Positions 23,399 to 32,083 of a stretch of DNA of 33,572 nt are shown here, in pieces. The notes under the pieces are model-generated. The model worked only from the letters and a program-made list of their open reading frames with translations, did not search any database and was not told the DNA's origin. Position numbers and translations under genes: made by a program. Position 1 is the first letter of the stretch, and the number at the start of each line of letters is the position of its first letter. This DNA comes from Pyrolobus sp. (GTDB lineage: Archaea; Thermoproteota; Thermoprotei_A; Sulfolobales; Pyrodictiaceae): the NCBI GenBank assembly GCA_015521195.1, contig WAOO01000092.1:1-33572 (forward strand). Reading direction: 5' to 3'.

Positions 23399-23558
23399 CC
23401 CTGCCCACCCTAGTGCGGCGGCTCAGTGGGCTCCTATTCTTCATCCCTCCCGTGGGAGGTCGCGCCCGCCACACTCGTCACAGCCGCCCTCCATCCTCCG
23501 CTAGGTTCCCGCTCCCTCTTTCTACTAGCGTTGCGGCACAGCGCACCCGGGGAGAACC
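23399..23558. other. Intergenic region between divergent genes
   Basis: This 160-bp gap between the HIT gene and the nucleotidyltransferase-like gene is GC-rich. I see no clear TATA box, RNA fold or coding signal beyond weak AT stretches near 23435-23442. Confidence 0.3.
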
Positions 23559-24128
23559 GTGGCATATACCCTCGAGGACCTCGCGGAGATAATGAAGGTG
23601 CTTGTCGATGCCAGCGTAAAGGCAGTGGTTATAGGCAGTACTGTTGTGCAACTCGAGCTCCGGAAGAAACAACTGGAGGAGGATGTAGACCTGTTCGTAG
23701 AGGAGCCTAGCCCCTTCATCGAGGAGGAGTTCTACAGGAGGCTTGCGTCGGAGCACGGGTGGGGCGTGGGGCAGACGTGGATAGGCACACCATCCCTCAT
23801 AGCGCGGAGGGGCGGCGAGGATATAGTCGTAGAGCTATACGAGAACATCTACGACTTCTACGTGCCGCCGGAGCTCCTCGAAAGGGCGCCCAAGAAGAAC
23901 ATTCGGGGTGTTCCGGTCCGCGTCCTCCGCCTTGAGGACTATGCGCTCCTCAAGGCTAAGGCGGGGCGCGACGAGGACATGGAGGACCTGGAGGAGCTTG
24001 CAATGCTGGTTAAGAGTGGGAGGCTGCGTTTCGACAGGAGGCTCGTCCGGGAGAGCATCCAGTTCTTCCCGGAGGAGGACCAGAGGCTCATGGAGAAACG
24101 GTTGAAGAAGGTCGGGCTCATAGAGTAG
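23559..24128 (+). CDS. Nucleotidyltransferase-like protein
   Basis: A Pol-beta-type nucleotidyltransferase core is suggested by VVIGSTVVQLELR (G26, S27) followed by EEDVDLFVEE, where D42 and D44 would bind metal. RVLRLEDYALLKAKAGRDEDMEDLEELAMLV is the helical region found in AbiEii/MNT-like relatives, where Lys and Asp are conserved. Such proteins occur as toxin parts and as tRNA- or protein-modifying enzymes. No antitoxin-like partner is adjacent: the next gene, 6 bp on, is a sugar isomerase. GTG 23559 follows GGGGAGAA. Confidence 0.75.
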   Translation: MAYTLEDLAEIMKVLVDASVKAVVIGSTVVQLELRKKQLEEDVDLFVEEPSPFIEEEFYRRLASEHGWGVGQTWIGTPSLIARRGGEDIVVELYENIYDFYVPPELLERAPKKNIRGVPVRVLRLEDYALLKAKAGRDEDMEDLEELAMLVKSGRLRFDRRLVRESIQFFPEEDQRLMEKRLKKVGLIE

Positions 24129-24134
24129 GGTATA

Positions 24135-25145
24135 GTGGTGGGTGTTTTGTCGGGCTTCGAGCAGCTCCGCGACGCCTACCTATCCTGGCCCAGCCTCGCC
24201 AGGGACGCGTTGGCGGAATCCGGTAGGGTGGCCCGCGAGGCGCCCGGGGCCTACTCCTGCGTCGACGAGATAGTCTCATGTGGTGTCGGAGGCTCCGGCG
24301 TCGTAGGCGAGTATATTGCGAAGCTCAGCGAATACTATGGCGGCGTCCCCGTGACGGTAGCCCGGGGGATGGTTGCGCCGAGGAGGGTTGGCAGGAGGAC
24401 GCTGGTGCTCGGCGTCAGCTTCTCGGGCGCGACGGTCGAGACGATAAGGTGCGTTGAGAGCGCCGCTGCACACGGGGCTAAGATAGCGGTCGTCACCGGA
24501 AAGGGGCCTCTCTTTGAGAGGGCGAGGGCGAATGGCTGGCTCACGGTGACGGTGCCCCAGGGGCCTGCAGCGCGTTCCATGTTCGCCTCTCTCTTCTACT
24601 CCGCTCTCGGCCTCCTCACCGGCCTAGGCCTACTCTCCGTGCCTGGGAGCGAGATAGACCAGTCTATAACCGCCCTTGCCGACGTTGGCATCGAGGATAA
24701 GGCGAAGGCGTTGGCCGAGAAACTGCAGGGCAAGAGGCTCATACTGGTGGCCAGCGGGTATGCGCTCTCACCGCTCTCACTCCGCACCGCGCAGGAGCTC
24801 GCCGAGAACTCGAAGAAGACCGCCATACCCGTCTACGCCCCCGAAGCCCTCCACAACTTCATAGAGGGTGTGAGGAGCATAGAGGCGCTTGAAGGCGTGG
24901 CGGTGCTTGCCTACAAGTGGCCCGGGTATACGGGCAAAGCGCTATACGAGCACCTCGTGAAGGTCCTGGCGCAGGCTGGTGAGACTCTGGAGGTCGAGAT
25001 AGCACAGGCTGGCCTACTCCAGGCGCTCGCATGGGGGACGCTGCTCGCAGGCCTCACTACGATACACCTTGCGAGGCTGGAGGGCGTCGACCCCCTGGAG
25101 ATACCGAGGATAAAGGAGGCTAGGCGTGTCGCCGCGCAGCTATAA
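24135..25145 (+). CDS. Bifunctional phosphoglucose/phosphomannose isomerase
   Basis: Interconverts glucose-6-P or mannose-6-P with fructose-6-P in the cytoplasm, for gluconeogenesis and glycan precursors. The two SIS domains show CGVGGSGVVGEYIA, LGVSFSGATVETI with TGKGPL, and APEALHNFIEG with the catalytic Glu and His. DPLEIPRIKEARR at the end is typical of the archaeal PGI/PMI family. At 336 aa the length is normal. The GTG at 24135 lies 6 bp after the preceding gene, so they form one transcription unit. Confidence 0.93.
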   Translation: MVGVLSGFEQLRDAYLSWPSLARDALAESGRVAREAPGAYSCVDEIVSCGVGGSGVVGEYIAKLSEYYGGVPVTVARGMVAPRRVGRRTLVLGVSFSGATVETIRCVESAAAHGAKIAVVTGKGPLFERARANGWLTVTVPQGPAARSMFASLFYSALGLLTGLGLLSVPGSEIDQSITALADVGIEDKAKALAEKLQGKRLILVASGYALSPLSLRTAQELAENSKKTAIPVYAPEALHNFIEGVRSIEALEGVAVLAYKWPGYTGKALYEHLVKVLAQAGETLEVEIAQAGLLQALAWGTLLAGLTTIHLARLEGVDPLEIPRIKEARRVAAQL

Positions 25146-25288
25146 CGGGCTCGGCAGCCTGGTTCAGCCCATCGGCGCTCCTCGGCACCTTACAAGGCTC
25201 CTCACAGCCCAGGTGAAGTGCGGCTCCCAGAGGCCTTTTTAGCTAGCAAGCCGGGCCTTTAACATGGCTGCAGAAAAGAGGGAGTATC
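25146..25288. promoter_or_regulatory. Intergenic region with TATA-like box
   Basis: CCTTTTTAGC near 25233-25242 is a TATA-like box for the gene at 25289, giving a leader of about 25 nt with GAGGGAGT as ribosome-binding site. A short hairpin GGGCT...AGCCC near 25146-25169 follows the isomerase gene. Nothing else is seen. Confidence 0.35.
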
Positions 25289-25633
25289 ATGGCAGACCTG
25301 GTCGCTGTTGTCGCGGCGTTCGTGGGTGGCGCGGTCGGCGGCCTGATAGGAGGCTTCATAGCCAACCGTTCGCGTAAAAGCGAGGTAGAGCTGCCCCCGA
25401 TAGACCCTAAGAGCATAGCGGCCATGGTTGCTCAGGAGCTGGAGGCGAGCCTGAACGAGATACGTGAGAGCATAGGGAGTATAGGCGAGAAGATGGGCAG
25501 CATCGAGGAGACGGTCTCCAGTCTCTACAACATATTCGCGGCTTATCTCGGCGCGGCGGCAGCCTACCGTCCTGCCCGCAGGAGGCGAGTCACGGCGGCC
25601 CAGCAGGGGAAGACGGGCGAAGGAAAAAGCTAG
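25289..25633 (+). CDS. Small membrane-anchored coiled-coil protein
   Basis: The N-terminal helix VAVVAAFVGGAVGGLIGGFIA (about 5-25) is Gly/Ala-rich and followed by basic NRSRKS, so it is a likely membrane anchor with the rest in the cytoplasm. A heptad-like helix runs from about 47 to 83 (AQELEASLNEIRESIGSIGE and onward), then a second short hydrophobic segment and a basic end. The family is not recognised. It is near cdvA but on the opposite strand, so any division role is only speculation. Confidence 0.6.
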   Translation: MADLVAVVAAFVGGAVGGLIGGFIANRSRKSEVELPPIDPKSIAAMVAQELEASLNEIRESIGSIGEKMGSIEETVSSLYNIFAAYLGAAAAYRPARRRRVTAAQQGKTGEGKS

Positions 25634-25669
25634 AACCCTTTTCCTCCATATACGGTCGGGTATCTCGTC

Positions 25670-26674
25670 TTGAGCTATGAGGCTTCCTGCGTCTCCGCGC
25701 TGGTCTCCCGGCTGGCCGCATCTCGTCTAGCCGAGGCGGCTAGCAGATACGGCCTCTCTACAGCCGATGTTGTAGCCGCGCTCGTAGAGGCTGTGGCTTA
25801 CCACCTCCCCGACGTCGAGAGGGTGATGAACGTCCACTGGTGTTGCGATAGGGACGCGTGGCGTGCGGCGATAACGGCGCTTCTCTCGAGCGGCTCGGCC
25901 CTCATGGAGATGCTAACGCCGATAATCAAGGCGATGCATGGAGAAGGCTACCTAGTACCATCTCAGGTCTCCTGGCTGGATGGGTACCGTGGCGTATCGT
26001 TTAGGCTTGCGAGTCTCGACCCGTGGCTGGATATTGTAGACTTGACTGTTAAGCAGGGTAGGCTGGAGGCCGTCTACACGTTCATCGTCGGCACGCCGGG
26101 CACAGTTCCGGGCTTCGAGGACGTAGTGGCAAAGCTGGAGGGTGTACTGGCGCCAGGGGTTGTATTACAGAAGGATGGTGAGGCCAGGCTGGTGTATAGG
26201 GTTGAAGCCGCTAAACCGGAGGAGCTGAAGCCCCTCGAGGACGTCGCGTCAATGTACTCGGAGATTCTCAGGGAGGCGGGCGTAGAATGGCTTGTTGCCG
26301 AGGTTGAACACGGCTACAGCCCCGAGAGGCACGCGGAGCTCTCAAGGCTGTACTACCAGCTTGGGGGTACAACGCAGGACCTAGCCGAGGCTACGGTGGA
26401 TACCCTCAGGTCGCTCGAAGAGGCTGTAAAGATGCTCGTCAAGAGGCACGAACTCGAAGATATAATAGATGATGCTAGGAAGGGCGGGTGGAGTACAAGC
26501 CTCCTAGAGGATGCCGTTAGGAGGCTCACCGGGCTATACCCGCAGCTCATAGCGGCTTGGAGGGCGGCGCTAGAAGCCTCGACCGCTCTACAGGAGAATA
26601 GGCTTACGGCCGACGACCTTAGAGGCCTAAGGAGGAGCGTTGAACGCGTATTGCGAAAAACGGGCGTATTCTAA
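25670..26674 (+). CDS. Hypothetical protein, 334 aa
   Basis: TTG 25670 (MSYEASCVSALVSRLAASRL) opens a long frame 36 bp after the small membrane protein, probably in one operon. The N-terminal part is helical with VHWCCDRDAWRAAITALLSSG. A beta-rich middle (VSFRLASLDPWLDIVDLTVK, LEAVYTFIVGTPG, EARLVYRVEAA) resembles a ligand-binding or dimerisation domain. The C-terminal third is helical (DTLRSLEEAVKMLVKRHELE). No known motif is recognised. It converges on cdvA, 19 bp away. Confidence 0.6.
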   Translation: MSYEASCVSALVSRLAASRLAEAASRYGLSTADVVAALVEAVAYHLPDVERVMNVHWCCDRDAWRAAITALLSSGSALMEMLTPIIKAMHGEGYLVPSQVSWLDGYRGVSFRLASLDPWLDIVDLTVKQGRLEAVYTFIVGTPGTVPGFEDVVAKLEGVLAPGVVLQKDGEARLVYRVEAAKPEELKPLEDVASMYSEILREAGVEWLVAEVEHGYSPERHAELSRLYYQLGGTTQDLAEATVDTLRSLEEAVKMLVKRHELEDIIDDARKGGWSTSLLEDAVRRLTGLYPQLIAAWRAALEASTALQENRLTADDLRGLRRSVERVLRKTGVF

Positions 26675-26693
26675 GGGCGTGTGCCGAACGGCC

Positions 26694-27419
26694 TCAACCT
26701 ATTATCTTGACCGGTATAGGCTCCTGTGTCGCCACGATGTTCGGCTTCTCCTCTACCTGCTTCTCCTCGCTCTTCCCGTGCTTCTCCTCCTCGCCTATCG
26801 CCTCAACGGCCCTTATCTCGAGCTCCTCCAGCCTCTTCAGCATATTGTTGATATCGTCTATCTCCTTCTTGACCTTCTCCTCGTGGTCGTTGAGCTTGTC
26901 CCACGCCTTGTTGTAATCGTCCCTGCTGAGCTCGCCGGCGTACAGCGCCATGCGCAGGTTAACCCTCGACACTTTGATGGAGTCTAGCTCTGCCTCGAGC
27001 GTGCTCTTCCTCCTCTTCATAAGCTCCTTGACCTTGACCATCTCGTCGCGGAGCCTCTTGATGCTCGCCTCAAGCTTCTTTGCAAACTGGTCGTATATCT
27101 CGCGTGTTATCTCCCCCTTCCTGTGCATCTCCTTCACAGCCTCAAGCTTCTTAACCGCTTTGATGTACTGGGTTGCAACCCGCTCAGCGCTCACTTTCCA
27201 CTCGGGCTTGAGTATCACAATGCCGTTCCTTATCTCGATGGCCTCGGGTTTATAGTCGTGTATCTTGCCGTCGCCAAACACGAGTATGGATACTCTCTCG
27301 ACGTAGCTGTTGAAGTCGGAGGAGAAGCCCACCAGTATGCCGACCTTCCTCCCGTACGGGTCTAGCACGATGCTACCGACCTTGCCCTCCAGGTTGTCGG
27401 CGTAGAGTGCACGCACCAA
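26694..27419 (-). CDS. cdvA: Crenarchaeal cell-division protein CdvA
   Basis: CdvA binds membrane and DNA and recruits the ESCRT-III-like CdvB to the division site. The N-terminal PRC-barrel-like domain is GKVGSIVLDPYGRKVGILVG to about residue 70. A long coiled coil runs from about 80 to 205 (VKKLEAVKEMHRKGEITREI, IDDINNMLKRLEELEIRAVE). A charged linker then ends in PIPVKIIG, the position of the CdvB-binding E3B peptide. The start is TTG 27419, with GTG 27416 equally possible. It has its own AT-rich box near 27478-27488. CdvB and CdvC are not next to it, unlike the common cdvABC order. Confidence 0.9.
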   Translation of the reverse strand: MVRALYADNLEGKVGSIVLDPYGRKVGILVGFSSDFNSYVERVSILVFGDGKIHDYKPEAIEIRNGIVILKPEWKVSAERVATQYIKAVKKLEAVKEMHRKGEITREIYDQFAKKLEASIKRLRDEMVKVKELMKRRKSTLEAELDSIKVSRVNLRMALYAGELSRDDYNKAWDKLNDHEEKVKKEIDDINNMLKRLEELEIRAVEAIGEEEKHGKSEEKQVEEKPNIVATQEPIPVKIIG

Positions 27420-27494
27420 ACTCTAGGCCACCGTGTAGAGGGTGTGGCTGTGGGGCGGCCTCCCCGCTAGGGGCGAGTAATACTTTAGAAGAGT

Positions 27495-28748
27495 CTAGAG
27501 GTACTTGCGCGGGTCGGTCAGCCTTCCTTCCACCGCGGTGGCTGCCGCGGTATACGGCGATACCAGGTAGGTCTTCGCGGTCGGGTGGCCCGTCCTCCCC
27601 CTGAAGTTCCTGTTTGTCGTGAATACGCCCACCTCGCCGGGACCCAGGACGCCATAGTGGCCTCCTATGCAGGGGCCGCAGGTCCCCCAGGTGACGAGGC
27701 ACCCCGCCTCAGTCAACACCTCGACTATGCCCCTGCGGAGGGCCTCCTCGTATACCTTGCGTGACGCCGCTATCACTATGCACCTGACCCTAGGGTGCAC
27801 CCTCCTACCCTTCAGTATCCTGGCTGCAGCCTCCAGGTCGGAGAGACGGCCGTTGGTACAGCTCCCTATGAACACCTGGTCTACCTCCACGCCCTCCACC
27901 TCCCTCACGGGCTTCACGTTGTCGACGCGGTACGGTATGGCTACCATGGGCTCGAGCTCCGAGAGGTTATACTCGAGCCTATCGGTGTACTCCGCGCCCT
28001 CATCCGGCTCGAGGCGCTCAACATCTATCCCCAGGCTCTTGTAATACTCTATCGTCGTCTCGTCGGAGGGGAAGAGGCCGACTTTGGCACCCATCTCGGT
28101 CGTCATGTTAGAGACCGTCATCCTATCCTCGATGCTAAGCGTCTTGAGGGCAGGACCGGTGAACTCCAAGGCCTTGTAATTAGCGAAACCGGCTCCCTTA
28201 TCGCCCAGCATCTTTAGGACGAGGTCCTTGGTCGTCACGCCGTCGGGTAGGCTCCCGGTTAGCCTCACCTCGACGGGCTCCGGCACGCGGAGCCAAACCT
28301 CGCCGAAGAGCGTCGCGTATGCGACATCGCTCGCACCCATGCCGGTGGCGAAGGCTGCTACTGCGCCACCAGTGTTCGTGTGGCTATCGGCGCCTATGAC
28401 TACCTCACCCGGCCTAATCAGCCCCTCGTCAACTACAACCTGGTGCATTATGCCGTGCCCCACGTCGCGGAAGACGACGCCGTTCTCTAACGCCCACTTC
28501 CTTGTCTTCTGTTGCACCTCGGCGGCGCGCACCGTCGGAGGAGGCACAAGATGGTCGAACACCACTATGACCCTCTTCGGGTCGAAGGGTTTAGCACGCC
28601 CAGCCTTCTCCATAACCTCGATGACATGGTAGCCTGTCAGGTCGTGGAAGAGCACCTTGTCGACGCGAACCGTTACTATCTCGCCGGGCTCAAGCCTCCC
28701 GTCTATAACGTGCTTTGAGAGTATCTTCCAGGTTAGTGTGCCTTTCAA
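27495..28748 (-). CDS. Aconitase-family dehydratase large subunit (LeuC/HacA-like)
   Basis: Large subunit of a two-part [4Fe-4S] dehydratase, as in isopropylmalate or homoaconitate isomerisation. Markers in order: FDHLVPPPTVRAAEVQ, VGHGIMHQVVVDEG, GADSHTNTGGAVAAFATGMG, the cluster Cys in FIGSCTNGRLSDLE, and the second and third Cys in TWGTCGPCIGGH; TNRNFRGRTGH closes the active site. At 417 aa it has the archaeal two-subunit length. The partner small subunit (LeuD-like) is not in the window, so the substrate cannot be settled from context. The start is TTG 28748. Confidence 0.9.
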   Translation of the reverse strand: MKGTLTWKILSKHVIDGRLEPGEIVTVRVDKVLFHDLTGYHVIEVMEKAGRAKPFDPKRVIVVFDHLVPPPTVRAAEVQQKTRKWALENGVVFRDVGHGIMHQVVVDEGLIRPGEVVIGADSHTNTGGAVAAFATGMGASDVAYATLFGEVWLRVPEPVEVRLTGSLPDGVTTKDLVLKMLGDKGAGFANYKALEFTGPALKTLSIEDRMTVSNMTTEMGAKVGLFPSDETTIEYYKSLGIDVERLEPDEGAEYTDRLEYNLSELEPMVAIPYRVDNVKPVREVEGVEVDQVFIGSCTNGRLSDLEAAARILKGRRVHPRVRCIVIAASRKVYEEALRRGIVEVLTEAGCLVTWGTCGPCIGGHYGVLGPGEVGVFTTNRNFRGRTGHPTAKTYLVSPYTAAATAVEGRLTDPRKYL

Positions 28749-28797
28749 CTCGGAGCCCGGAGGCGCAGAGCGAGTGGGAGGGGAAAAACCGGGAGGG

Positions 28798-30957
28798 CTA
28801 GCCTATCCTCGCGTAGGCCTTCACCGGCTGGTAGGGCTTCCCAACCGATATCATGAACTTGCTGAACATCTCGTAGTAGTGGAGCCTAAGCGTGTGGGCG
28901 AACGCGACTATAGACTCTAGGCCTATCACCAGCAGGTTGCCAAGCAGGTAGATTATGGAGCCGGCGGCGAGCCCAGCCATCATAGCCATGATGTAGAACC
29001 CGTACATCAGGCCGCTGTGCGCCAGGGATAGTGCGAAGATTCGCAGGAAGCTGATGGTGTTGCCCACGGCTATCAGCAGCAGGTCGAAGAGCTCCAGTGC
29101 AGCGTTGGCCAACGCGCCGCCGACGCTGCCGCCGTGGCGGATAACCTCCACCATCTTGCCGAAGAACGCCAGGAGGAGTCCGCCGTATATCAGCGCGGCT
29201 ACTAGCGGCCAGACCGTGTTAACTACGGGTGCTAGGTACTGTGGGACGTGCACGTGGGCTATGTCTGCGGCGGCCTTGTCAAGTATATACGCTGCTACGC
29301 GTATCGCGTCGCCGGGTAGATACGGCAGGCCCGCCAGGAACGCTATGAAGACGCCGCCGAAGACGAGTATCTTTGAAAGGCCGGACGCTATAGCCTCGCC
29401 GGTCTCCCCGGCGACAAGGTAGTTGTAGAAGCCGAATATCGACGATAGCACTAGGAGTAGGGTGCCCAGCAGCAGCGCCACGTACATCGAGAAGTAGACC
29501 ACCAGCGTCATCATACCGCCGGGCGTCATCACGCCAGCCACAAACTCCTTGGCCAGCGTCGGGCAGAGCTCCTTGACCGCCTCGATGCCCTTCTCGATTA
29601 GCAGCTCTTGCACGTGTGCGACGAACAGTGGCGTCGCGTACGGTGGCTTAGTGAACCCTAGGCTGCACCACATGTGGATTAGCAGCTCGCCGAGCGGCCA
29701 TGGGCCGAAGAACTCGCCCGCGAGGAACCCGAATATCATTGACGAGATTCCGAGGTATACCAGCAGGAGCCCCAGCTGCCTGACGCCCTCGCCTTTCGCG
29801 AAGCTGCCGAACTGCGCCTTCTTCATCAGATAGAGGCCGAAGAGGAGGAGTACCAGCCCGTGGCCGAGGTCCGGGAACGCCATGCCGAATATCAGCGGGA
29901 AGGTTATCGCCATGACTATTATCGGCGATATCTCCCTCGGCCTCGGTAGACCATAGGACTCCAGTAGCGCCTTGAACGGCGCCAGCACCTTCGGCACGCG
30001 GATGACGGAGGGCGTCTCCAGCTCCTCCTCGACCCTCACGTAGCCCCTCTGCACTATCACGACGCGGTTGCCCGTCTCCCTCTGGACGGTCTCCGCAAAC
30101 CTCCTCATGTCGCTGTGTGGCACGTAGCCGGTGAGGGCCACGAAGAACTTGGTGAAGGCTGCTGAGAGGAGGAGCCTCATAGCCTCCCTGACGGTCAGCA
30201 GCTTCGCCAGCAGCTCCTTTATCCTCGGGACGCTACTCCTAAGCTCCTGCTCCAGCCTCTGTTCGAGACCCTCGAAGTACTTGGCCGCCTTAGCGAGGTT
30301 CTGGGGCACCTCGGAGGGCAGAACCAGCGGCTTGGCGTCAGTCTCGCCAGCCAGCCTGTCGACAAGCTCCTCGTACTTGGCAGGATACACTACTATCACG
30401 AGCGCCCTCAGAGGCTCATAGTCCTCAACGACGGTGACGAGCACCGGCTCCTGCCTGGATAGCTCTATCCACCTCTCGACGTGCTCCCTCGGCGGTCTCA
30501 GGAGCCTGACGCGCAGATGCTTCATGCCCTTCAACTGGTCTAGGTCGAAGTCGAGCCACGAGTAGGCCTTCGCGACCTCAGCGGCCTCGTGGAACTCGGT
30601 GCCGGGCGTCCTAAGCTCGACGAGCCTCTTCAGCACAGGGTCCAGCTTAGAGTCAAGCTCCTCAGCCTCCCTGACAACCTCGGTGGCGGTCTTCTCCCAG
30701 TCCTCTACCCTACCCAGGCTAGCCTCGCCGGGCTCAGGGACCTCCCCGATGCTCTCAAGGTAGAGCTTCATCCTCGTGGCCAGGTTGTCTGCCTCGCTGA
30801 GCAGCCTCTGCAGCCTAGACTTCTCGGCTGCCTCCTCGGCACCCGGCACCGGCTTAGGGTGGAAGACGCCGGTCTTCAACGTCGCCGAGACGAGCCGGTG
30901 TAGCTCCTCCCTGGGGGCGAGTATCGAGACCTCAGCCGCCCCCCTCGTCACTATCAA
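28798..30957 (-). CDS. atpI: A-type ATP synthase subunit I (a subunit)
   Basis: Membrane stator and proton/sodium half-channel subunit of the archaeal ATP synthase. The N-terminal half, to about residue 340, is soluble and coiled-coil rich. The C-terminal half holds the membrane helices, beginning at EISPIIVMAITFPLIFGMAF. The segment ISFLRIFALSLAHSG carries the essential Arg region of the family. At 719 aa the length is normal. The start is TTG 30957. It is transcribed away from atpF-atpE from a shared AT-rich promoter rather than sitting in one operon with them. Confidence 0.95.
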   Translation of the reverse strand: MIVTRGAAEVSILAPREELHRLVSATLKTGVFHPKPVPGAEEAAEKSRLQRLLSEADNLATRMKLYLESIGEVPEPGEASLGRVEDWEKTATEVVREAEELDSKLDPVLKRLVELRTPGTEFHEAAEVAKAYSWLDFDLDQLKGMKHLRVRLLRPPREHVERWIELSRQEPVLVTVVEDYEPLRALVIVVYPAKYEELVDRLAGETDAKPLVLPSEVPQNLAKAAKYFEGLEQRLEQELRSSVPRIKELLAKLLTVREAMRLLLSAAFTKFFVALTGYVPHSDMRRFAETVQRETGNRVVIVQRGYVRVEEELETPSVIRVPKVLAPFKALLESYGLPRPREISPIIVMAITFPLIFGMAFPDLGHGLVLLLFGLYLMKKAQFGSFAKGEGVRQLGLLLVYLGISSMIFGFLAGEFFGPWPLGELLIHMWCSLGFTKPPYATPLFVAHVQELLIEKGIEAVKELCPTLAKEFVAGVMTPGGMMTLVVYFSMYVALLLGTLLLVLSSIFGFYNYLVAGETGEAIASGLSKILVFGGVFIAFLAGLPYLPGDAIRVAAYILDKAAADIAHVHVPQYLAPVVNTVWPLVAALIYGGLLLAFFGKMVEVIRHGGSVGGALANAALELFDLLLIAVGNTISFLRIFALSLAHSGLMYGFYIMAMMAGLAAGSIIYLLGNLLVIGLESIVAFAHTLRLHYYEMFSKFMISVGKPYQPVKAYARIG

Positions 30958-31008
30958 GTCGCTCTCACCCTGCCGTCACTTATCCCGCGTCCAGGGCGAC
31001 GCCCTCAC

Positions 31009-31017
31009 AATATAAAT
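31009..31017. promoter_or_regulatory. Shared TATA box of the atpI and atpF-atpE genes
   Basis: AATATAAAT reads acceptably on both strands. For the plus strand it predicts a start near 31040, about 10 nt before atpF. For the minus strand it predicts one near 30987, about 30 nt before atpI. Confidence 0.5.
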
Positions 31018-31049
31018 GCGAGGCGGTCGGGTAGGCGGCAGGGGGCTTT

Positions 31050-31361
31050 ATGGCGGAGAAGAAGATAGTCGTCATCGCCGACGAGTACACCGCGATACCC
31101 TTCAAGATGATAGGTGTTGAGGCCTACCCGGTGAGCAGCGGGGAGGAGGCGAGACGCCTCCTCGAGAAGCTAATCCAGAGGGAGGATGTCGGTGTCGTGC
31201 TTGTCGCGAGCGACTATCGCGACGCGGTCGAGGATATAATCGAGAAGGTTGCGAGGGAGAGGGGAGACCTAGTCGTAACGCTGCTCCCGACGCTCAAGAA
31301 CCCCGGCAAGCCGGTTGACATGAGAAGACTTCTTCTCCAGGCGCTGGGCTTCGGCGGCTAG
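31050..31361 (+). CDS. atpF: A-type ATP synthase subunit F
   Basis: Central-stalk subunit of about 100 residues that sits with D and C in the rotor. The family pattern is clear: IVVIADEYTAIPFKMIGVEAYPV, a helix EEARRLLEKLI, DVGVVLVASDYRDAV and VVTLLPTLKNPGKPVDMRRL with a C-terminal helix. ATG 31050 follows GGCAGGGGGC. It is 10 bp upstream of atpE, so both are co-transcribed. Confidence 0.95.
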   Translation: MAEKKIVVIADEYTAIPFKMIGVEAYPVSSGEEARRLLEKLIQREDVGVVLVASDYRDAVEDIIEKVARERGDLVVTLLPTLKNPGKPVDMRRLLLQALGFGG

Positions 31362-31371
31362 GGGGGCTAGC

Positions 31372-31986
31372 GTGCCGAGCGTCCGCCTATACGGCGACCC
31401 AGCTGCTGTAGCCAAAACGGCTGTCGAGGATGTCAGGAGCGAGCTCTCGAGAAAGTTCGAGGAGGCTCTTGACGGGGCTGTGAGGATTCTCGATGCTGCG
31501 AAGAACAGGGCGTTGGCGAAGATAGAGAGGGAGATTGGCGAGATTCTAAGGGAGGCCGAGGAGAGGGTTAGGGCCGAGAGGGCTACCCGGGAGGCCGAGC
31601 TTAGAGTCGAGGAGCTTAACGCGAAGAACGAGTGGATAGAGAAGGCTGTCTCAGAGGCGCTGAAGAGGCTGCGCAGCCATGTGGGCGACGAGGCCTACTC
31701 GAATTTCCTCGCGGAGCTCCTCCGGAGGGCTGCCGAGTCGCTTCGCGAGAAGGGCGAGATGATAATAGAGCCTACTAGCAGAGACCGCGACCTCATAGAG
31801 AAGCTCGTCTCTAGCCTCGAGCTGCCGGTCAAGGTGACTATATCGGCCGAGAACGTCGACGGCTATGGGGGCTTCATAGCCTCTAGCCCCGACGGCTCCA
31901 TAAGGCTCGACTACCGCATCGAGTATGTGCTCGCCGATGTGATAGAGCAGGCGAGGGCGGCTGCCGCGAAAGCCCTCTTCGGCTGA
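31372..31986 (+). CDS. atpE: A-type ATP synthase subunit E
   Basis: Peripheral-stalk subunit. The long N-terminal helix (about 15-85) is charged and heptad-like, as in the E/G (E/H) stalk. The C-terminal globular domain includes FLAELLRRAAESL, VDGYGGFIASSPDGSIRLDYRIEYVL, which is the most conserved part of the family. The start is GTG 31372. The A, B and D subunit genes that often follow are not here: the next genes are unrelated, so the ATP synthase genes are split over several loci. Confidence 0.93.
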   Translation: MPSVRLYGDPAAVAKTAVEDVRSELSRKFEEALDGAVRILDAAKNRALAKIEREIGEILREAEERVRAERATREAELRVEELNAKNEWIEKAVSEALKRLRSHVGDEAYSNFLAELLRRAAESLREKGEMIIEPTSRDRDLIEKLVSSLELPVKVTISAENVDGYGGFIASSPDGSIRLDYRIEYVLADVIEQARAAAAKALFG

Positions 31987-32028
31987 CGGCGGCCCTCCAC
32001 CCCATTTTTGACGATATAGTGGAGCATT

Positions 32029-32083
32029 TCAGCACTCAAGACCCTCTTCATCGCAGAGTGCTCCGAGTGCGCGGGGTCATCAC
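32029..32083 (-). ncRNA. Candidate C/D-box sRNA
   Basis: On the minus strand a perfect C box GTGATGA (32083-32077) and perfect D box CTGA (32032-32029) enclose an 11-nt spacer, a weak D' CGGA (32065-32062), a 7-nt gap, a near-perfect C' GCGATGA (32054-32048) and a 15-nt spacer. This is the archaeal C/D sRNA plan, though the second spacer is a little long. The C box contains the stop codon of the gene at 32080. A competing hairpin AGCACTC/GAGTGCT also forms here. Confidence 0.3.

Noticed and set aside
23559-24128. Toxin-antitoxin pair built on the nucleotidyltransferase-like gene
   Set aside because: No antitoxin-like small gene lies beside it; it is 6 bp from a central-metabolism gene in the same direction.
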